Shown here piece after piece: positions 28,596 to 38,444 of a stretch of 64,000 nt of DNA. Every line of letters begins with the position of its first letter. Positions within the stretch are counted from its first letter, which is position 1. Below the pieces are notes generated by a model, which was given only the letters and a program-made list of their open reading frames with translations, was not told where the DNA came from and made no database searches. The stretch lies in contig NZ_RMVE01000001.1 of assembly GCF_003865345.1 (NCBI RefSeq), positions 186,001 through 250,000 of the forward strand, given 5' to 3'. The stretch is from Nonlabens xiamenensis (GTDB taxonomy: Bacteria; Bacteroidota; Bacteroidia; Flavobacteriales; Flavobacteriaceae). The translations under genes were made by a program, and so were the position numbers.

Positions 28596-29816
28596 TTATT
28601 CATCGTCCTCCCATTGGTTGATGTCGGGATACAGAAACTCATTATAGGGGAATCTGGATATATGAATCTCCCGGACACGGTCGTACACCAGGCTGCGGAA
28701 GTTGTCAATATTCTCTTTATTAATCGCCGAAATAAATACTACATCTTCACCTTGTCTGGCCATCCAGGTCTTGCGCCATTCCTCCAGGCTATAATGTGCC
28801 TCTGTGCGCTCCTGTTCCAAATCTGTCTCATCATAATCCTCAGCCTGGTATTGGTCAATTTTATTAAAAACCATGATGGTAGGCTTGTCTATCGCGTCTA
28901 TTTCATCGAGGATTTTGTTGACGGAGGCAATATGATCTTCAAAACTCTCGTGAGAAATATCTACCACATGAAGCAGCAAATCAGACTCACGTACCTCATC
29001 CAAGGTAGATTTAAAAGATTCTACCAGTTGGGTGGGCAGCTTGCGAATAAATCCTACAGTGTCAGTGAGTAAAAAAGGCAAGTTACCTACCACTACTTTA
29101 CGTACAGTAGTATCCAGGGTAGCAAAGAGTTTGTTTTCGGCAAAGACATCACTTTTGGAGATCAGATTCATCAATGTACTTTTACCTACATTGGTATATC
29201 CTACCAGAGCTACCCTTACCAGTTTGCCTCTATTGCCTCGTTGGGTGGCCATTTGCTTGTCAATGGTGGCCAACTTTTTCTTAAGCAAGGAGATGCGATC
29301 CCTTACGATACGCCTATCCGTCTCGATTTCTGTTTCACCTGGACCACGCATTCCAATACCCCCTTTTTGACGTTCGAGGTGCGTCCATAATCCCACCAAT
29401 CTGGGCAGCAGGTATTCGTATTGCGCTAATTCTACCTGGGTACGTGCATAGCTGGTTTGGGCGCGTTGGGCAAAAATGTCGAGGATCAGGTAAGTCCTAT
29501 CGATAATCTTGGCCTTGAGAATTTTCTCAATATTTTTTTGCTGAGCTGGGGACAACTCGTCATCAAAAATCACGGTACCGATATCGTGGGTTTCAACGTA
29601 AGCGGCGACCTCCTCCATTTTTCCAGATCCAATAAAGGTTTTGGGATTGGGTTTCTGTAATTTCTGAGAAAAGCGTTTTTTAACCGTAGCACCTGCGGTA
29701 TAGGCCAAAAACTCCAACTCGTCCATATATTCTTCGAGTTTTTCTTCAGACTGTTGTTGGGTGACCACGCCGATCAGGATGGCTTGTTCGTATTCGTGAT
29801 TTTCTAATTCTAACAT
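28596..29816 (-). CDS. hflX: GTPase HflX
   Basis: Ribosome-associated GTPase linked to rescue or splitting of stalled ribosomes. In the 406-aa protein the N-terminal HflX domain (PKTFIGSGKMEEV, VIFDDELSPAQQKN) is followed by a coiled region with GGIGMRGPGETEIETDRR and a GTPase domain with G1 GYTNVGKST, G3 DTVGF and G4 NKID. Length is normal. It is a single gene, with a potential -7 element TATCTTTG on the minus strand at 29848-29855. Confidence 0.95.
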   Translation of the reverse strand: MLELENHEYEQAILIGVVTQQQSEEKLEEYMDELEFLAYTAGATVKKRFSQKLQKPNPKTFIGSGKMEEVAAYVETHDIGTVIFDDELSPAQQKNIEKILKAKIIDRTYLILDIFAQRAQTSYARTQVELAQYEYLLPRLVGLWTHLERQKGGIGMRGPGETEIETDRRIVRDRISLLKKKLATIDKQMATQRGNRGKLVRVALVGYTNVGKSTLMNLISKSDVFAENKLFATLDTTVRKVVVGNLPFLLTDTVGFIRKLPTQLVESFKSTLDEVRESDLLLHVVDISHESFEDHIASVNKILDEIDAIDKPTIMVFNKIDQYQAEDYDETDLEQERTEAHYSLEEWRKTWMARQGEDVVFISAINKENIDNFRSLVYDRVREIHISRFPYNEFLYPDINQWEDDE

Positions 29817-29943
29817 AGATATGTATACGTCTTCCTTTGCTTTTTCACAAAGATAAAAGATTCAATGTAGGCACGGGCATTATTGGCAAGAGCTTGTGAA
29901 AGGCTGCTCCCACTAGTAACCACTGGTGAAAAAAGAATATATG

Positions 29944-31830
29944 TTATTCATTGGTCTGCTGACTACTTCTCAATCCTGATTGTGGTGGCACTGTATCTTC
30001 TACATGCTGCAAAATCCATTGCAGGCACTCGTCATAGTTGTCAAATACGTGTTCCTGACCCACCAAATCCGGAATGATATCAATATTTTCCAATCGATAC
30101 CTGGGCTGTTCTTGAATGCCCACCAACAATGGTGAGATCTTTTTGCGGATTAACTCCTGTAATACATCCTCAAAGGTAAAAAGTCCTGACTGGTCCATAA
30201 AAGGTACCTTTTCCATACGAATCACAGCGTGTGTGGCATAGCTAGGTACGTCTCGGGACATGGATTGAAAATCACTGGTATATCCAAAAAACATTGGCCC
30301 GCTCAACTCTTTGATAAATACCTCTTCACGCAGCTTGATGGGAATTCTGGAATAATCTGCATCATCCAGATCCTCGATTTCGGCCAGTTTCTTGATGCCA
30401 GATTTTCTCGTGTTGACATCACCCATCTTTTTCATGAAGATAAGACTGGAGATCACCAAACCAATTCCTACGGCATATACTAAATCCCAGAAGACGGTAA
30501 GCAGCAGTACGATAAACATGACAACTACGTCACTTTTGGGAATGGATTTTAGGGCCTTAAGACCTTTATAATCCATTACACCAATACCTACAGTAATAAG
30601 AATCCCAGCCAGCACAGCACTAGGAATATTCTCTGCGAGACCTCCTAAGGCAATGACGATTACAAAAAGTAAAGTAGCAGCGATCATACCTGACAGACGT
30701 GTTTTCCCTCCAGAGTTAATATTCACTACCGTTCTGATTGTCGCACCAGCCCCAGGAATTCCACCAAATAATCCAGCCACACTATTACCAATTCCTTGTC
30801 CAACCAACTCCCGATTGGGATTGTGTCTTGTTTTGGTCATATTGTCGGCTACCACACTGGTCAGTAAAGAATCTATAGCCCCAAGGAAAGCCAGCGTCAG
30901 TGCAGTAAAGAAGTAAGGAGAAACGGCACCAAAATCAAAGCCTGTAAAGATTTCCAGATTGGGAACTGGCAATCCAGAAGGTATCTCTCCAATGGTACGT
31001 ACCTCCCAACCTGCTAAATAAACAACTATTGAAACCCCCAACAGGGCAATCAAGGTGGAAGGAATACTGGTCGTAATGCGCTTGAATCCAAAAATCACAA
31101 ATATGGTGACCAATGAGATGATCAAGGCCGTATAATCTATATGCTGTATGGCGGTAGGCAACGTCTTAAGTGTCCCCCAGACGCCACTAGCGTCTTTTTT
31201 GGCCAATGCTCTGGACTCAGTTTGCAATTGTTCAAGACTGATGTTTTCTCCCATCTTAGCAGCTTGCTGGAAGTCGGCTGAAGTCAGGGCTCTGGTGGCT
31301 CCTTGTTCTTCCAAATAATTATTCATGATGCGTTGTTCTGCAGCAGGACGAAATTCCTCTACGAAGGCATCATCTTCAGCAGGATAATAACCGAGAGCAG
31401 GTAAAATCTGGGTAACCAGAATGATCACTCCGATTCCAGTCATAAATCCAGAAACAACGGGATAAGGAATGTATTTGATATATCTACCTAGTTTGAGCGC
31501 ACCCAAGATGATCTGCATCACCCCTGCCATGATAAAAACAGTGAGAATCGCAGGTATGGCATCTACTAAATTGCCGTCATAGGCTTGCATGATTCCTGCC
31601 ACCACAACCATACTCACAGCGGTCATTGGAGCGGTAGGACCAGATATCTGTGTGTTGGTACCACCAAATAGGGAAGCAAAAAAACCAATGAAAATAGCAC
31701 CATACAACCCAGCGACAGCTCCCATACCCGATTGAACACCAAAGGCCAAGGCAAGTGGCAATGCAACGATACCGGCTGTAAGTCCGCCGAAAAGATCTCC
31801 TTTTAAATGCTTAAATAATCCTGTTGTCAT
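29944..31830 (-). CDS. SulP-family anion transporter with STAS domain
   Basis: A 628-aa inner-membrane transporter of the SulP family (sulfate, bicarbonate or other anions). Start placed at 31830 (MTTGLFKHLKGDLFGGLTAG), since further-upstream codons are not family-like. There are about 12-14 hydrophobic segments, including GPTAPMTAVSMVVVAG and GQGIGNSVAGLFGGIPGAGA, both SulP signatures. A hydrophilic loop of about 80 residues (around 170-250) separates two membrane segments. The C-terminal STAS domain spans about residues 490-600. It follows a second SulP gene; a hairpin lies between them. The anion is not decidable; bicarbonate or sulfate are the usual candidates. Confidence 0.92.
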   Translation of the reverse strand: MTTGLFKHLKGDLFGGLTAGIVALPLALAFGVQSGMGAVAGLYGAIFIGFFASLFGGTNTQISGPTAPMTAVSMVVVAGIMQAYDGNLVDAIPAILTVFIMAGVMQIILGALKLGRYIKYIPYPVVSGFMTGIGVIILVTQILPALGYYPAEDDAFVEEFRPAAEQRIMNNYLEEQGATRALTSADFQQAAKMGENISLEQLQTESRALAKKDASGVWGTLKTLPTAIQHIDYTALIISLVTIFVIFGFKRITTSIPSTLIALLGVSIVVYLAGWEVRTIGEIPSGLPVPNLEIFTGFDFGAVSPYFFTALTLAFLGAIDSLLTSVVADNMTKTRHNPNRELVGQGIGNSVAGLFGGIPGAGATIRTVVNINSGGKTRLSGMIAATLLFVIVIALGGLAENIPSAVLAGILITVGIGVMDYKGLKALKSIPKSDVVVMFIVLLLTVFWDLVYAVGIGLVISSLIFMKKMGDVNTRKSGIKKLAEIEDLDDADYSRIPIKLREEVFIKELSGPMFFGYTSDFQSMSRDVPSYATHAVIRMEKVPFMDQSGLFTFEDVLQELIRKKISPLLVGIQEQPRYRLENIDIIPDLVGQEHVFDNYDECLQWILQHVEDTVPPQSGLRSSQQTNE

Positions 31831-31869
31831 AGTCATTAGTTGATAGGTGTGTAGTGGTGATAGAAGACC

Positions 31870-31906
31870 AAAAAGCCTTTGCAATCACTAAACTACAAAG
31901 GCTTTA
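31870..31906 (-). terminator. Terminator or attenuator between the two SulP genes
   Basis: AAAGCCTTTG / CAAAGGCTTT stem around a 14-base loop, T-rich on the minus transcript. It lies 38 bases past the stop of the upstream SulP gene and before the start of the second, so it would partly uncouple them. Confidence 0.65.
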
Positions 31907-31943
31907 CTTAAAATCTTAAGGTATTTAATATACTTTATGAATC

Positions 31944-33530
31944 TCACCGACGCCGCTGGAGCGGATGAATTTTTTCCATTTTAAAAAATTCGGAGTAACT
32001 GGTTGGATTACTAACTCTTCCTCGCTGTGAAATTATCATGATATCGATATTTCTCGCCTTGGCTTTTTGTCTGAAGTCATCTAAGATTTCAATGATATCA
32101 TAATCCATATAGGTAGTTTTGGACACATCAAATTCCAACTCTGTTCCTTCAGGGAGTTCATCCAGTTCTCTTTTAATCGCTGCTTTATTAAAGAATGTAA
32201 CCTCTTCAGCCAAGGTCATCCTAATTTTTGGCCCACCCTGATCAGGGTCTTCTTTGTGCAGAAAATGACTGTTTTTATAACTATAATACAACGTGATTAT
32301 AATACCTATTGCCAATCCGACGCCGATTCCCCATAATAAGTCCTTAAAAACGATCACCACTACAGTTACCAAAAACGGAATAAACTGCTTTAACCCGGCT
32401 TTCCACATCGTTTTAAATGTGGCAGGCTTGGCCAATTTATAACCTACAAGTAGAAGCACAGAAGCCAATACCGACATAGGTATTAGATTAAGTATTGTTG
32501 GAATAAACAACACAGTGGACAACAGTAGGAAGCCGTGTACAATAGCACTGACCTTAGTTTTATTACCAGATTGTATATTGGCACTACTACGCACGATTAC
32601 CTGCGTGATAGGAATCCCACCGACTAACCCAGAAAGAACATTCCCAGTTCCCTGAGCAAATAGCTCTCGATTGGTTGGCGTTACCCTTTTCTCTGGATCC
32701 AATTTGTCGGTTGCCTCTACACACAACAAGGTTTCCAGACTTGCGACCAGTGCAATGGTAAAGCCAGTTACCCAGACCGCTGAGTTGTTGATCGCACTAA
32801 AGTCTGGAAAACGAAACTGACCGATGAAATCATCCACACCTTCTGGAACAGGCACTTGAACCAAGTGAGAAGGCTCAATGGTGAGGGAGCTGCCTTTGGT
32901 CATCAAATAGTAAACAATTCCTAATACGACTGCGACGAGAGGTCCTTGAACCACCTTAAAGAATTTTCCTTTGTTCGCCAGCAATGTCGACCATAAGATA
33001 AGAATAGCTAAACCTATCATGGCTATGATTGTGCTACCCCAACTCATATTGGCTGGAATTCCAGTAATATCGGCAATGATATTACTGTCTGCACCGAAGA
33101 GCACAAAATTTCCTTCAGGATCCTTATCGATACCAAAGAAATGCGGAATTTGTTTTAAAATAATGATGATCCCAATTCCTGTTAGCATTCCCTTGATTAC
33201 AGAAGAAGGAAAATAATAGGCAATCACCCCAGCCCTCAATACACCGAAGAACAATTGGATAATTCCGCCCAGTACTACAGCAAGAAGGAATTTGTCGTAT
33301 CCTAAACTGGCAATAGCTGCCAATACGATAGCCGCTAATCCCGCAGCTGGCCCACTTACTCCGACTTGAGAACCACTGATCGCACCTACTATAATACCAC
33401 CGATGATACCAGCAATCAATCCGGCAAATGGAGGTGCATCACTGGCAACGGCAATCCCTAAACACAAAGGGAGGGCTACAAAAAAAACGACAATACTTGC
33501 AGGTATGTCTTTGGCTAAATGTTTAAACAT
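31944..33530 (-). CDS. SulP-family anion transporter, second copy
   Basis: A 528-aa SulP transporter distinct from its neighbour, starting MFKHLAKDIPASIVVFFVALP. Family signatures include SGPAAGLAAIVLAAIA and GTGNVLSGLVGGIPITQVIVRSS cut across two helices. The C-terminus (about residues 440-515) is a short STAS-like domain (LEFDVSKTTYMDYDIIEIL). The shorter length and simpler loops suggest a different regulatory tail from the 628-aa neighbour, not a recent duplicate. No carbonic anhydrase is adjacent. Confidence 0.92.
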   Translation of the reverse strand: MFKHLAKDIPASIVVFFVALPLCLGIAVASDAPPFAGLIAGIIGGIIVGAISGSQVGVSGPAAGLAAIVLAAIASLGYDKFLLAVVLGGIIQLFFGVLRAGVIAYYFPSSVIKGMLTGIGIIIILKQIPHFFGIDKDPEGNFVLFGADSNIIADITGIPANMSWGSTIIAMIGLAILILWSTLLANKGKFFKVVQGPLVAVVLGIVYYLMTKGSSLTIEPSHLVQVPVPEGVDDFIGQFRFPDFSAINNSAVWVTGFTIALVASLETLLCVEATDKLDPEKRVTPTNRELFAQGTGNVLSGLVGGIPITQVIVRSSANIQSGNKTKVSAIVHGFLLLSTVLFIPTILNLIPMSVLASVLLLVGYKLAKPATFKTMWKAGLKQFIPFLVTVVVIVFKDLLWGIGVGLAIGIIITLYYSYKNSHFLHKEDPDQGGPKIRMTLAEEVTFFNKAAIKRELDELPEGTELEFDVSKTTYMDYDIIEILDDFRQKAKARNIDIMIISQRGRVSNPTSYSEFFKMEKIHPLQRRR

Positions 33531-33624
33531 AGTCTAGGGTTTAATAAAATTGACTTGGCATTGTAAGATTGCCAATTTCTGGGGATAATTTAAATGTGTA
33601 ATAAATAAAAGCAGTACGGTTTTA

Positions 33625-33927
33625 TTAGATGCCATACCTGGGTGGCGGTGTGTCCCTTTTAGACAATAGTAATGAAGAGGAGTCCAGATAATGTTTGAAG
33701 GGTTGAAATAGCTGAGTAGAAAAATAGCTGTGCTCCCGATGTAGATCATTTACCACCAGGATTTGTTGCTCCTCATACTGATCGTCTACCTCTTGTTCTT
33801 CTCCATCCAGTAAGTTAACCCATTCCACCGCATCATTTTCAGCTGCAGCATAAGCGAAATACTGTTCCATGGCCGTCGACAATACCATCGCGACAAGAAT
33901 AACGGCAGCAAATAAGGAGTTGGTCAT
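33625..33927 (-). CDS. Small secreted or membrane-anchored protein, unknown
   Basis: A 100-aa protein with a hydrophobic N-terminus (MTNSLFAAVILVAMVLSTAM), an acidic middle (GEEQEVDDQYEEQQ) and a C-terminal tail ending SKRDTPPPRYGI. The proline-rich end and leader suggest a small exported protein. It lies 94 bases upstream of the SulP pair on the same strand. No family recognised with certainty. A frame at 33534-33749 overlaps it but has no protein-like features. Confidence 0.6.
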   Translation of the reverse strand: MTNSLFAAVILVAMVLSTAMEQYFAYAAAENDAVEWVNLLDGEEQEVDDQYEEQQILVVNDLHREHSYFSTQLFQPFKHYLDSSSLLLSKRDTPPPRYGI

Positions 33928-33998
33928 ATCTTTTGACTAAAAAATAAGAAGCCGTAGCCTTTCAAATATAGTCAAGCTTTTAACATTATGAACTAAAC

Positions 33999-34757
33999 TC
34001 AGAGTTTTTTGATAGCTTCCTGCGGAATCCAGGCTTTATTCCCATTAGCAAGGGATATTCTTACCCATTGCTCAAACTCTTCCAGCAATTCTACTTTGGT
34101 CCCTTCATGTAAGACAAAACTTGCCGTCGCTTGAGGTTTTGGTTCTTCTCTGGAAACCACCTCTTCTTGAAAGACAATGGCAAACTCTTGATCATCAATA
34201 TTGGACTTAGCATAAAAAGCCATGCTGATCAAAAATACAGTCGTCAATACGCCTAAAATCGTCAGTACAAAAAAGAGTCTTTTTTTTGCCACTGTGCCAG
34301 CATAGAGGTATAAGATAAACATCAGTATGGTCACCAACACTAATACAATACTGAAATAGGCCCACTCATCTACGCTCAGGCTATACACGAGGTCATCCCA
34401 ACCGCTTTGCAAGACATCTTCAGGCGCGGTCTGGATAGCATCCATTTTCATCTGGTTGGCATATCTCAGATTGTTTTGAATATCCTGATCATTGGGAGCA
34501 AGGGCAAGGGCCTTTTCAAAGTAATAGATGGAAGGACCTACCTGATTGGTTTTATAATAAGCATTTCCCAAATTGAAGTATACTTCTGGGCTATGCTGAC
34601 CCATGCTCAAAACCTGCTCATAGGCAGCAATGGCCAACTCATAGTTCTCCCCAGCATAAGCTTTGTTCGCTTTCGCGAAAGCGGATCCGGGATCCTGACC
34701 AAAAACAGGAAGAGCAAACATTCCTATCATCACTATCTGCAACAACTTCTTCATCAT
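33999..34757 (-). CDS. batE: BatE: TPR and SH3-like protein of the Bat operon
   Basis: A 252-aa protein: signal peptide ending FALPVFGQ, two TPR units (about residues 25-95; YELAIAAYEQVL, VYFNLGNAYYKT), two hydrophobic helices (about 130-150 and 160-180), and a C-terminal SH3-like domain (LHEGTKVELLEEFEQWVRI). This is the BatE layout. Its start overlaps the batD stop, so it is the last gene of the operon. A perfect palindrome encodes SAFAKANKA right after the signal peptide. Confidence 0.88.
   Translation of the reverse strand: MMKKLLQIVMIGMFALPVFGQDPGSAFAKANKAYAGENYELAIAAYEQVLSMGQHSPEVYFNLGNAYYKTNQVGPSIYYFEKALALAPNDQDIQNNLRYANQMKMDAIQTAPEDVLQSGWDDLVYSLSVDEWAYFSIVLVLVTILMFILYLYAGTVAKKRLFFVLTILGVLTTVFLISMAFYAKSNIDDQEFAIVFQEEVVSREEPKPQATASFVLHEGTKVELLEEFEQWVRISLANGNKAWIPQEAIKKL
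34668..34683. repeat. 16-bp palindrome copy 6
   Basis: Perfect copy in batE, translated AFAKA just after the signal-peptide region. Confidence 0.9.
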
Positions 34758-36514
34758 TTCTTGATCTGTTTGTCAATACTATTCAACACCTGTCCGGCTT
34801 TATCATAATCTTCTTTCATGCTAGCCTCAGAAGATGGCGTGTACCTTGCAAATTCGCAGCTCGCCAAAAGGGCTACAAATTCCGCCCTCACCTCTGCATT
34901 GGCGCCTCTTTCTTCCAAAAGCTGATCTACTCGTTCTTTGGACATCTCGGCTGTTTGTATATTCAATTTGGACTTTAGGTAATTGTGCAATGATTTTTCC
35001 AATGAAATATAAAACTGCTCGTGGTCACCTAAGTTCTTTTTGGCAGCACTCAAGTATTTTTTGCTTAGTTTGTTGGCCCTGCGGAGACGATTTCCCACCA
35101 CATCGGCCTGACGCTTTTCTCGTTGTCCCCTCAGGATTAACACCAAAGGCAGCAGCAACAAAGAGCCTCCAATCACAGACCAGTAAGTAGTGGAATTAAA
35201 GAAATAACTGCGATTCACGGGCTCCAGATTCGTTTTGGTTTTGATAAATGCAAAAGGCTCGGTAGCACTGATCTGATTTTTATTGGCAGGGGTAGAAGCT
35301 GTGGCGGTGGCTGCATTTACTGGTGCGTCTCCCTCTACCATCAGCATCATCTCTCCGCTGTTTTTTGTAATGTATTTTTCCTTTTCCGGATCAAAATAGG
35401 AAAACTCAACGGGTGGTATGACATATTTACCACCAAATTGAGGTACGATGGTGTATTGATCTGCAATATTACCGCGCATCCCGTTGATCGTGGTGCTGAC
35501 TTTATTCACTCTTTCAGGTTCGTAGATCTCTAAGCTTTGCGGGACCGAAAGCTTAGGCAATTCCATCAATTTAAGGTTACCGGATCCAGAGACTTGAACC
35601 TTGGCAGTAAGGCTTTCTCCTGCATCCAGTTGTACACGATCTGCGGACACCTCAAAATCAAAATCACCCACCGCTCCAGTAAAGCTAGGTGGTCTTCCCG
35701 CCAAAGGTAAATCCTTCACATTAATGCTGCGTTTATCTGCACTTACAATTTTGGTTTCGGTAATCATATAAGGTTTACCAAAAGGGTCTCGAAGATTCGT
35801 TGGGACTTCTACGTTAACTCTCAAGGTCATGGGCTCGATTTCTAGCGTACCGGTCTTCTGAGGATACAATATGGCCTCCCTCCAAACAAAATAGCGATAC
35901 GGCTCACCCTGATAGAATCCATTGCGCATCTGAGGGTTACGGTTATCAATATTCTGGGACCAAAAATCTCTATATTTAGGCGTGTCCAATTCAATTGGCA
36001 GGCTTATATCTAAATCATAATCGACGTATATTTTATACACTACACGTATGGCTTCATTGAGGTAAGGATTGCTGTTGGATATTTCTGCTACCAGATGTAT
36101 GCCATCATCGGCAGTAATGCTCTGGTCATCTGGATCTTTAGGCTGGGAGACTGCGCCGGTAACATTAATTTCCTGCGGAATGGTCTTGTATTCATTACCT
36201 TGAAAAGTCATGACGGCCTGAGCAATTTTTAGTTTCCCAGTTTTGATGGGTTGTAGAATATAAGTATAGGATTTTGTCATGCTGCCTTTGCCGTTGATCC
36301 AACTTTGTGTAAAAGACTGGCTGGGTCCTGACACCTTTTGAAAGCCTACAAAATCAGGTGGGGTAAAATTATCACCATCCACGTTCATTTTAAATTCGAT
36401 ACGCAGTCGTTCATTCACGGCAATCCTGTCCCTACTCACATTGGCCGTAAATTCGACTTGGGACTGCAACAATCCAGTCCAAAAAATTACCAAGATGTAG
36501 GTTAAATGTTTCAT
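34754..36514 (-). CDS. batD: BatD: large Bat-operon membrane protein
   Basis: A 586-aa protein with signal peptide (MKHLTYILVIFWTGLLQSQ), a long periplasmic beta-sandwich region (about 20-430) containing repeated Ig-like units (VEFTANVSRDRIAVNERLRI; VSGSGNLKLMELP), a transmembrane helix (about 442-460, WSVIGGSLLLLPLVLIL) and a helical cytoplasmic tail. This is the BatD family layout. The start at 36514 overlaps the batC stop; two in-frame codons further upstream are less likely. Confidence 0.9.
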   Translation of the reverse strand: MKHLTYILVIFWTGLLQSQVEFTANVSRDRIAVNERLRIEFKMNVDGDNFTPPDFVGFQKVSGPSQSFTQSWINGKGSMTKSYTYILQPIKTGKLKIAQAVMTFQGNEYKTIPQEINVTGAVSQPKDPDDQSITADDGIHLVAEISNSNPYLNEAIRVVYKIYVDYDLDISLPIELDTPKYRDFWSQNIDNRNPQMRNGFYQGEPYRYFVWREAILYPQKTGTLEIEPMTLRVNVEVPTNLRDPFGKPYMITETKIVSADKRSINVKDLPLAGRPPSFTGAVGDFDFEVSADRVQLDAGESLTAKVQVSGSGNLKLMELPKLSVPQSLEIYEPERVNKVSTTINGMRGNIADQYTIVPQFGGKYVIPPVEFSYFDPEKEKYITKNSGEMMLMVEGDAPVNAATATASTPANKNQISATEPFAFIKTKTNLEPVNRSYFFNSTTYWSVIGGSLLLLPLVLILRGQREKRQADVVGNRLRRANKLSKKYLSAAKKNLGDHEQFYISLEKSLHNYLKSKLNIQTAEMSKERVDQLLEERGANAEVRAEFVALLASCEFARYTPSSEASMKEDYDKAGQVLNSIDKQIKK

Positions 36515-37362
36515 CACCAATCTTTTTCTGATTTTTTACCAGCTCCCTGAGCCTTTTTAGCATTGATTTTATCCCTAATTTTTTGTTCTTCGTTGTTCAA
36601 GGCTTCAAGGATCTGTTTGATCTGCTGGGGAGTCATTTTACCTTCCACACGCTTTGGCGCTTTTTGTTGGTTTTGCTTGGGATCCCCTTCTCCGTCTTCA
36701 CCTTCGGTATTTTTCCCTTCTTGATCCTGTTCGCCTTCTCCATCTCCCTTCTGGTCTTGTCCTTCCTTTTCATTTTCCTTCCCGTCATTGTCACCATCAG
36801 ATTTTTCATCTTGGTCACCTTCCTTATAGTCCTGATCCTTGCCTTCTCCCTGGTCTTTTTCATTTTGGTCATCGCCACCACCGCCGCCACCGCCGCCTTG
36901 CTTTTCTTCCTCCTGTTTGGCGAGGGCAAGATTATAACGGGTTTCGTCATCAGTAGGGTCGTTTCTCAATGCGTTTTTATAGGCCTCAACAGCTTCTTTA
37001 TATTGTTTATTTTCCAAAAACGAGTTGCCCAGATTATGGAAGATTTTATGTTTTTCCTTTTTACTCGTAGCGTTTTCTGCCGCTTTTTTGTAGTTCTCTA
37101 CAGCGTTAAACTTCTTTTCATTTTCATAGTACAGATTGCCGAGGTTATAGGCGGCCTCGGCACTGTTTTCCTTGAGTGCCAGGGCTTTCTTATAATTGGC
37201 TTCCGCCTGATTAAACTCACCATCGGCAGCTTGTTCCTGCGCTTGTTGAACACTGCGCTCATATACCTGAAGTAGTGGTTGGGCATCACCTTGCGCTTTC
37301 GCGAAAGCGATACTACCCAACAATAGGATCCAACATATCGTATTTTCAAAAAAATTAGTCAT
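36514..37362 (-). CDS. batC: BatC: TPR protein with low-complexity acidic tail
   Basis: A 282-aa protein: signal peptide (ending IAFAKAQ), three TPR units (about residues 50-155, e.g. EAAYNLGNLYYEN, FHNLGNSFLENKQYKEAV), an eight-glycine run, then about 90 residues of Asp/Glu/Lys/Gln/Gly low complexity, and a C-terminal helix with TPQQIKQILEALNNEE. This is typical of BatC in Bacteroidota. A perfect palindrome supplies AFAKA at the end of the signal peptide. The low-complexity codons create long spurious open frames on the other strand. Confidence 0.88.
   Translation of the reverse strand: MTNFFENTICWILLLGSIAFAKAQGDAQPLLQVYERSVQQAQEQAADGEFNQAEANYKKALALKENSAEAAYNLGNLYYENEKKFNAVENYKKAAENATSKKEKHKIFHNLGNSFLENKQYKEAVEAYKNALRNDPTDDETRYNLALAKQEEEKQGGGGGGGGDDQNEKDQGEGKDQDYKEGDQDEKSDGDNDGKENEKEGQDQKGDGEGEQDQEGKNTEGEDGEGDPKQNQQKAPKRVEGKMTPQQIKQILEALNNEEQKIRDKINAKKAQGAGKKSEKDW
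37294..37309. repeat. 16-bp palindrome copy 7
   Basis: Perfect copy in batC, forming the last residues of the predicted signal peptide (SIAFAKAQ). Confidence 0.9.
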
Positions 37363-38386
37363 TGAACAAGTTTAATTTTTTAACCCAAGCCGTCTTCCTT
37401 TCCAGATAAAACAGGTCGATAAACAAGAAAAATAATCCAAAGGCGAGAAACCATTGGAATTGGGACTCAAAATCAGCATATTGCTGGGACTCAAAAGCCA
37501 CTTTGTCTATGTGGTCCAATTCTTCTTTCAGTTCATCAATCACATTTGCAGTAATCGTACCATCTATATAAACACCATTACCAGCCTCGGCGATTTCTGT
37601 CAAAGTTTCAGTATTCAGCTTGGTGATGACGGTTTTCCCTTGGTTATCCTTTTTAAATTCGCGTACGACCCCTCCTCTTTTGATAGGGATGGTTCCTCCT
37701 TTTTGAGTTCCCACACCGATGGTAATGATTCGTATTCCTTTTTCAGCGGCGGCCTCGGCGACTGCAGCTACTTCTCCTTCATGATCTTCTCCATCACTGA
37801 TGATCACCAAAACTTTGGGTACCTCGGTATCATCGGCATAATAGCTTTCGACCAATTGGATGGCTTCATTAATGGCGGTCCCTTGGCTCGAAATCAATTC
37901 AGTGTTCAATGACTGCAAAAACATTTTTGCACTTCCGTAATCGGTAGTTATCGGAAGTTGAGGAACCGCACTTCCAGCGTAAGCAATCAACCCAATACGA
38001 TCGCTCGCCAGGTTATTAATAATCTGCGTGACCAGTTGCTGGGATTTTCCCAATCGGTTAGGTGCGATGTCTTCGGCCAACATGGATTTAGATACATCCA
38101 CCGCAAATACGATATCTACACCTTTCCTTTCAACAATCTCCAACTTTTTTCCAGCTTTTAAGTTGACCAAAGCCAACACTAAAAATAGAATCCCAAAACA
38201 CAAGGTGACCAATTTAAGGATGGGCTTGAACAAAGAGCGATCAGGAATCAAGTGATCCAACAAATGTTTTTGGGCATATTTTGTCTGTGCGCTGTACCTC
38301 CAAAAGGTTAATCCTAAAAATAAAAGGATTACTAGAGGTATTAGGCACAACAGCCAGAAATATATTTTTTCTTCCAGTATATACAC
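37355..38386 (-). CDS. batB: BatB: VWA-domain membrane protein
   Basis: A 343-aa inner-membrane protein. Two N-terminal helices (about 10-28 and 56-75) and one C-terminal helix (about 310-328) flank a von Willebrand A domain whose MIDAS is visible as FAVDVSKSMLAED (D-x-S-x-S) with SQGTAINEAI and VIISDGEDHEGE completing the metal site. Bat proteins are linked to aerotolerance or envelope stress in Bacteroides; that role is family knowledge and has not been shown here. It overlaps batC by 8 bases. Confidence 0.9.
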   Translation of the reverse strand: MYILEEKIYFWLLCLIPLVILLFLGLTFWRYSAQTKYAQKHLLDHLIPDRSLFKPILKLVTLCFGILFLVLALVNLKAGKKLEIVERKGVDIVFAVDVSKSMLAEDIAPNRLGKSQQLVTQIINNLASDRIGLIAYAGSAVPQLPITTDYGSAKMFLQSLNTELISSQGTAINEAIQLVESYYADDTEVPKVLVIISDGEDHEGEVAAVAEAAAEKGIRIITIGVGTQKGGTIPIKRGGVVREFKKDNQGKTVITKLNTETLTEIAEAGNGVYIDGTITANVIDELKEELDHIDKVAFESQQYADFESQFQWFLAFGLFFLFIDLFYLERKTAWVKKLNLFND

Positions 38387-38444
38387 TGTCTATTAATTTT
38401 CTATTATTTCATCACCCATCGGTGGTAACATTCATTTTTACAGA

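Noticed and set aside
36874-36897. GCC/ACC triplet run as a regulatory microsatellite
   Set aside because: It encodes eight glycines in a low-complexity linker; codons are mixed, so slippage-prone phase variation is unlikely.
36583-37275. 230-aa plus-strand frame opposite batC
   Set aside because: It arises from the antisense of batC's low-complexity acidic codons and is only a run of Phe, Leu, Ile and Val.
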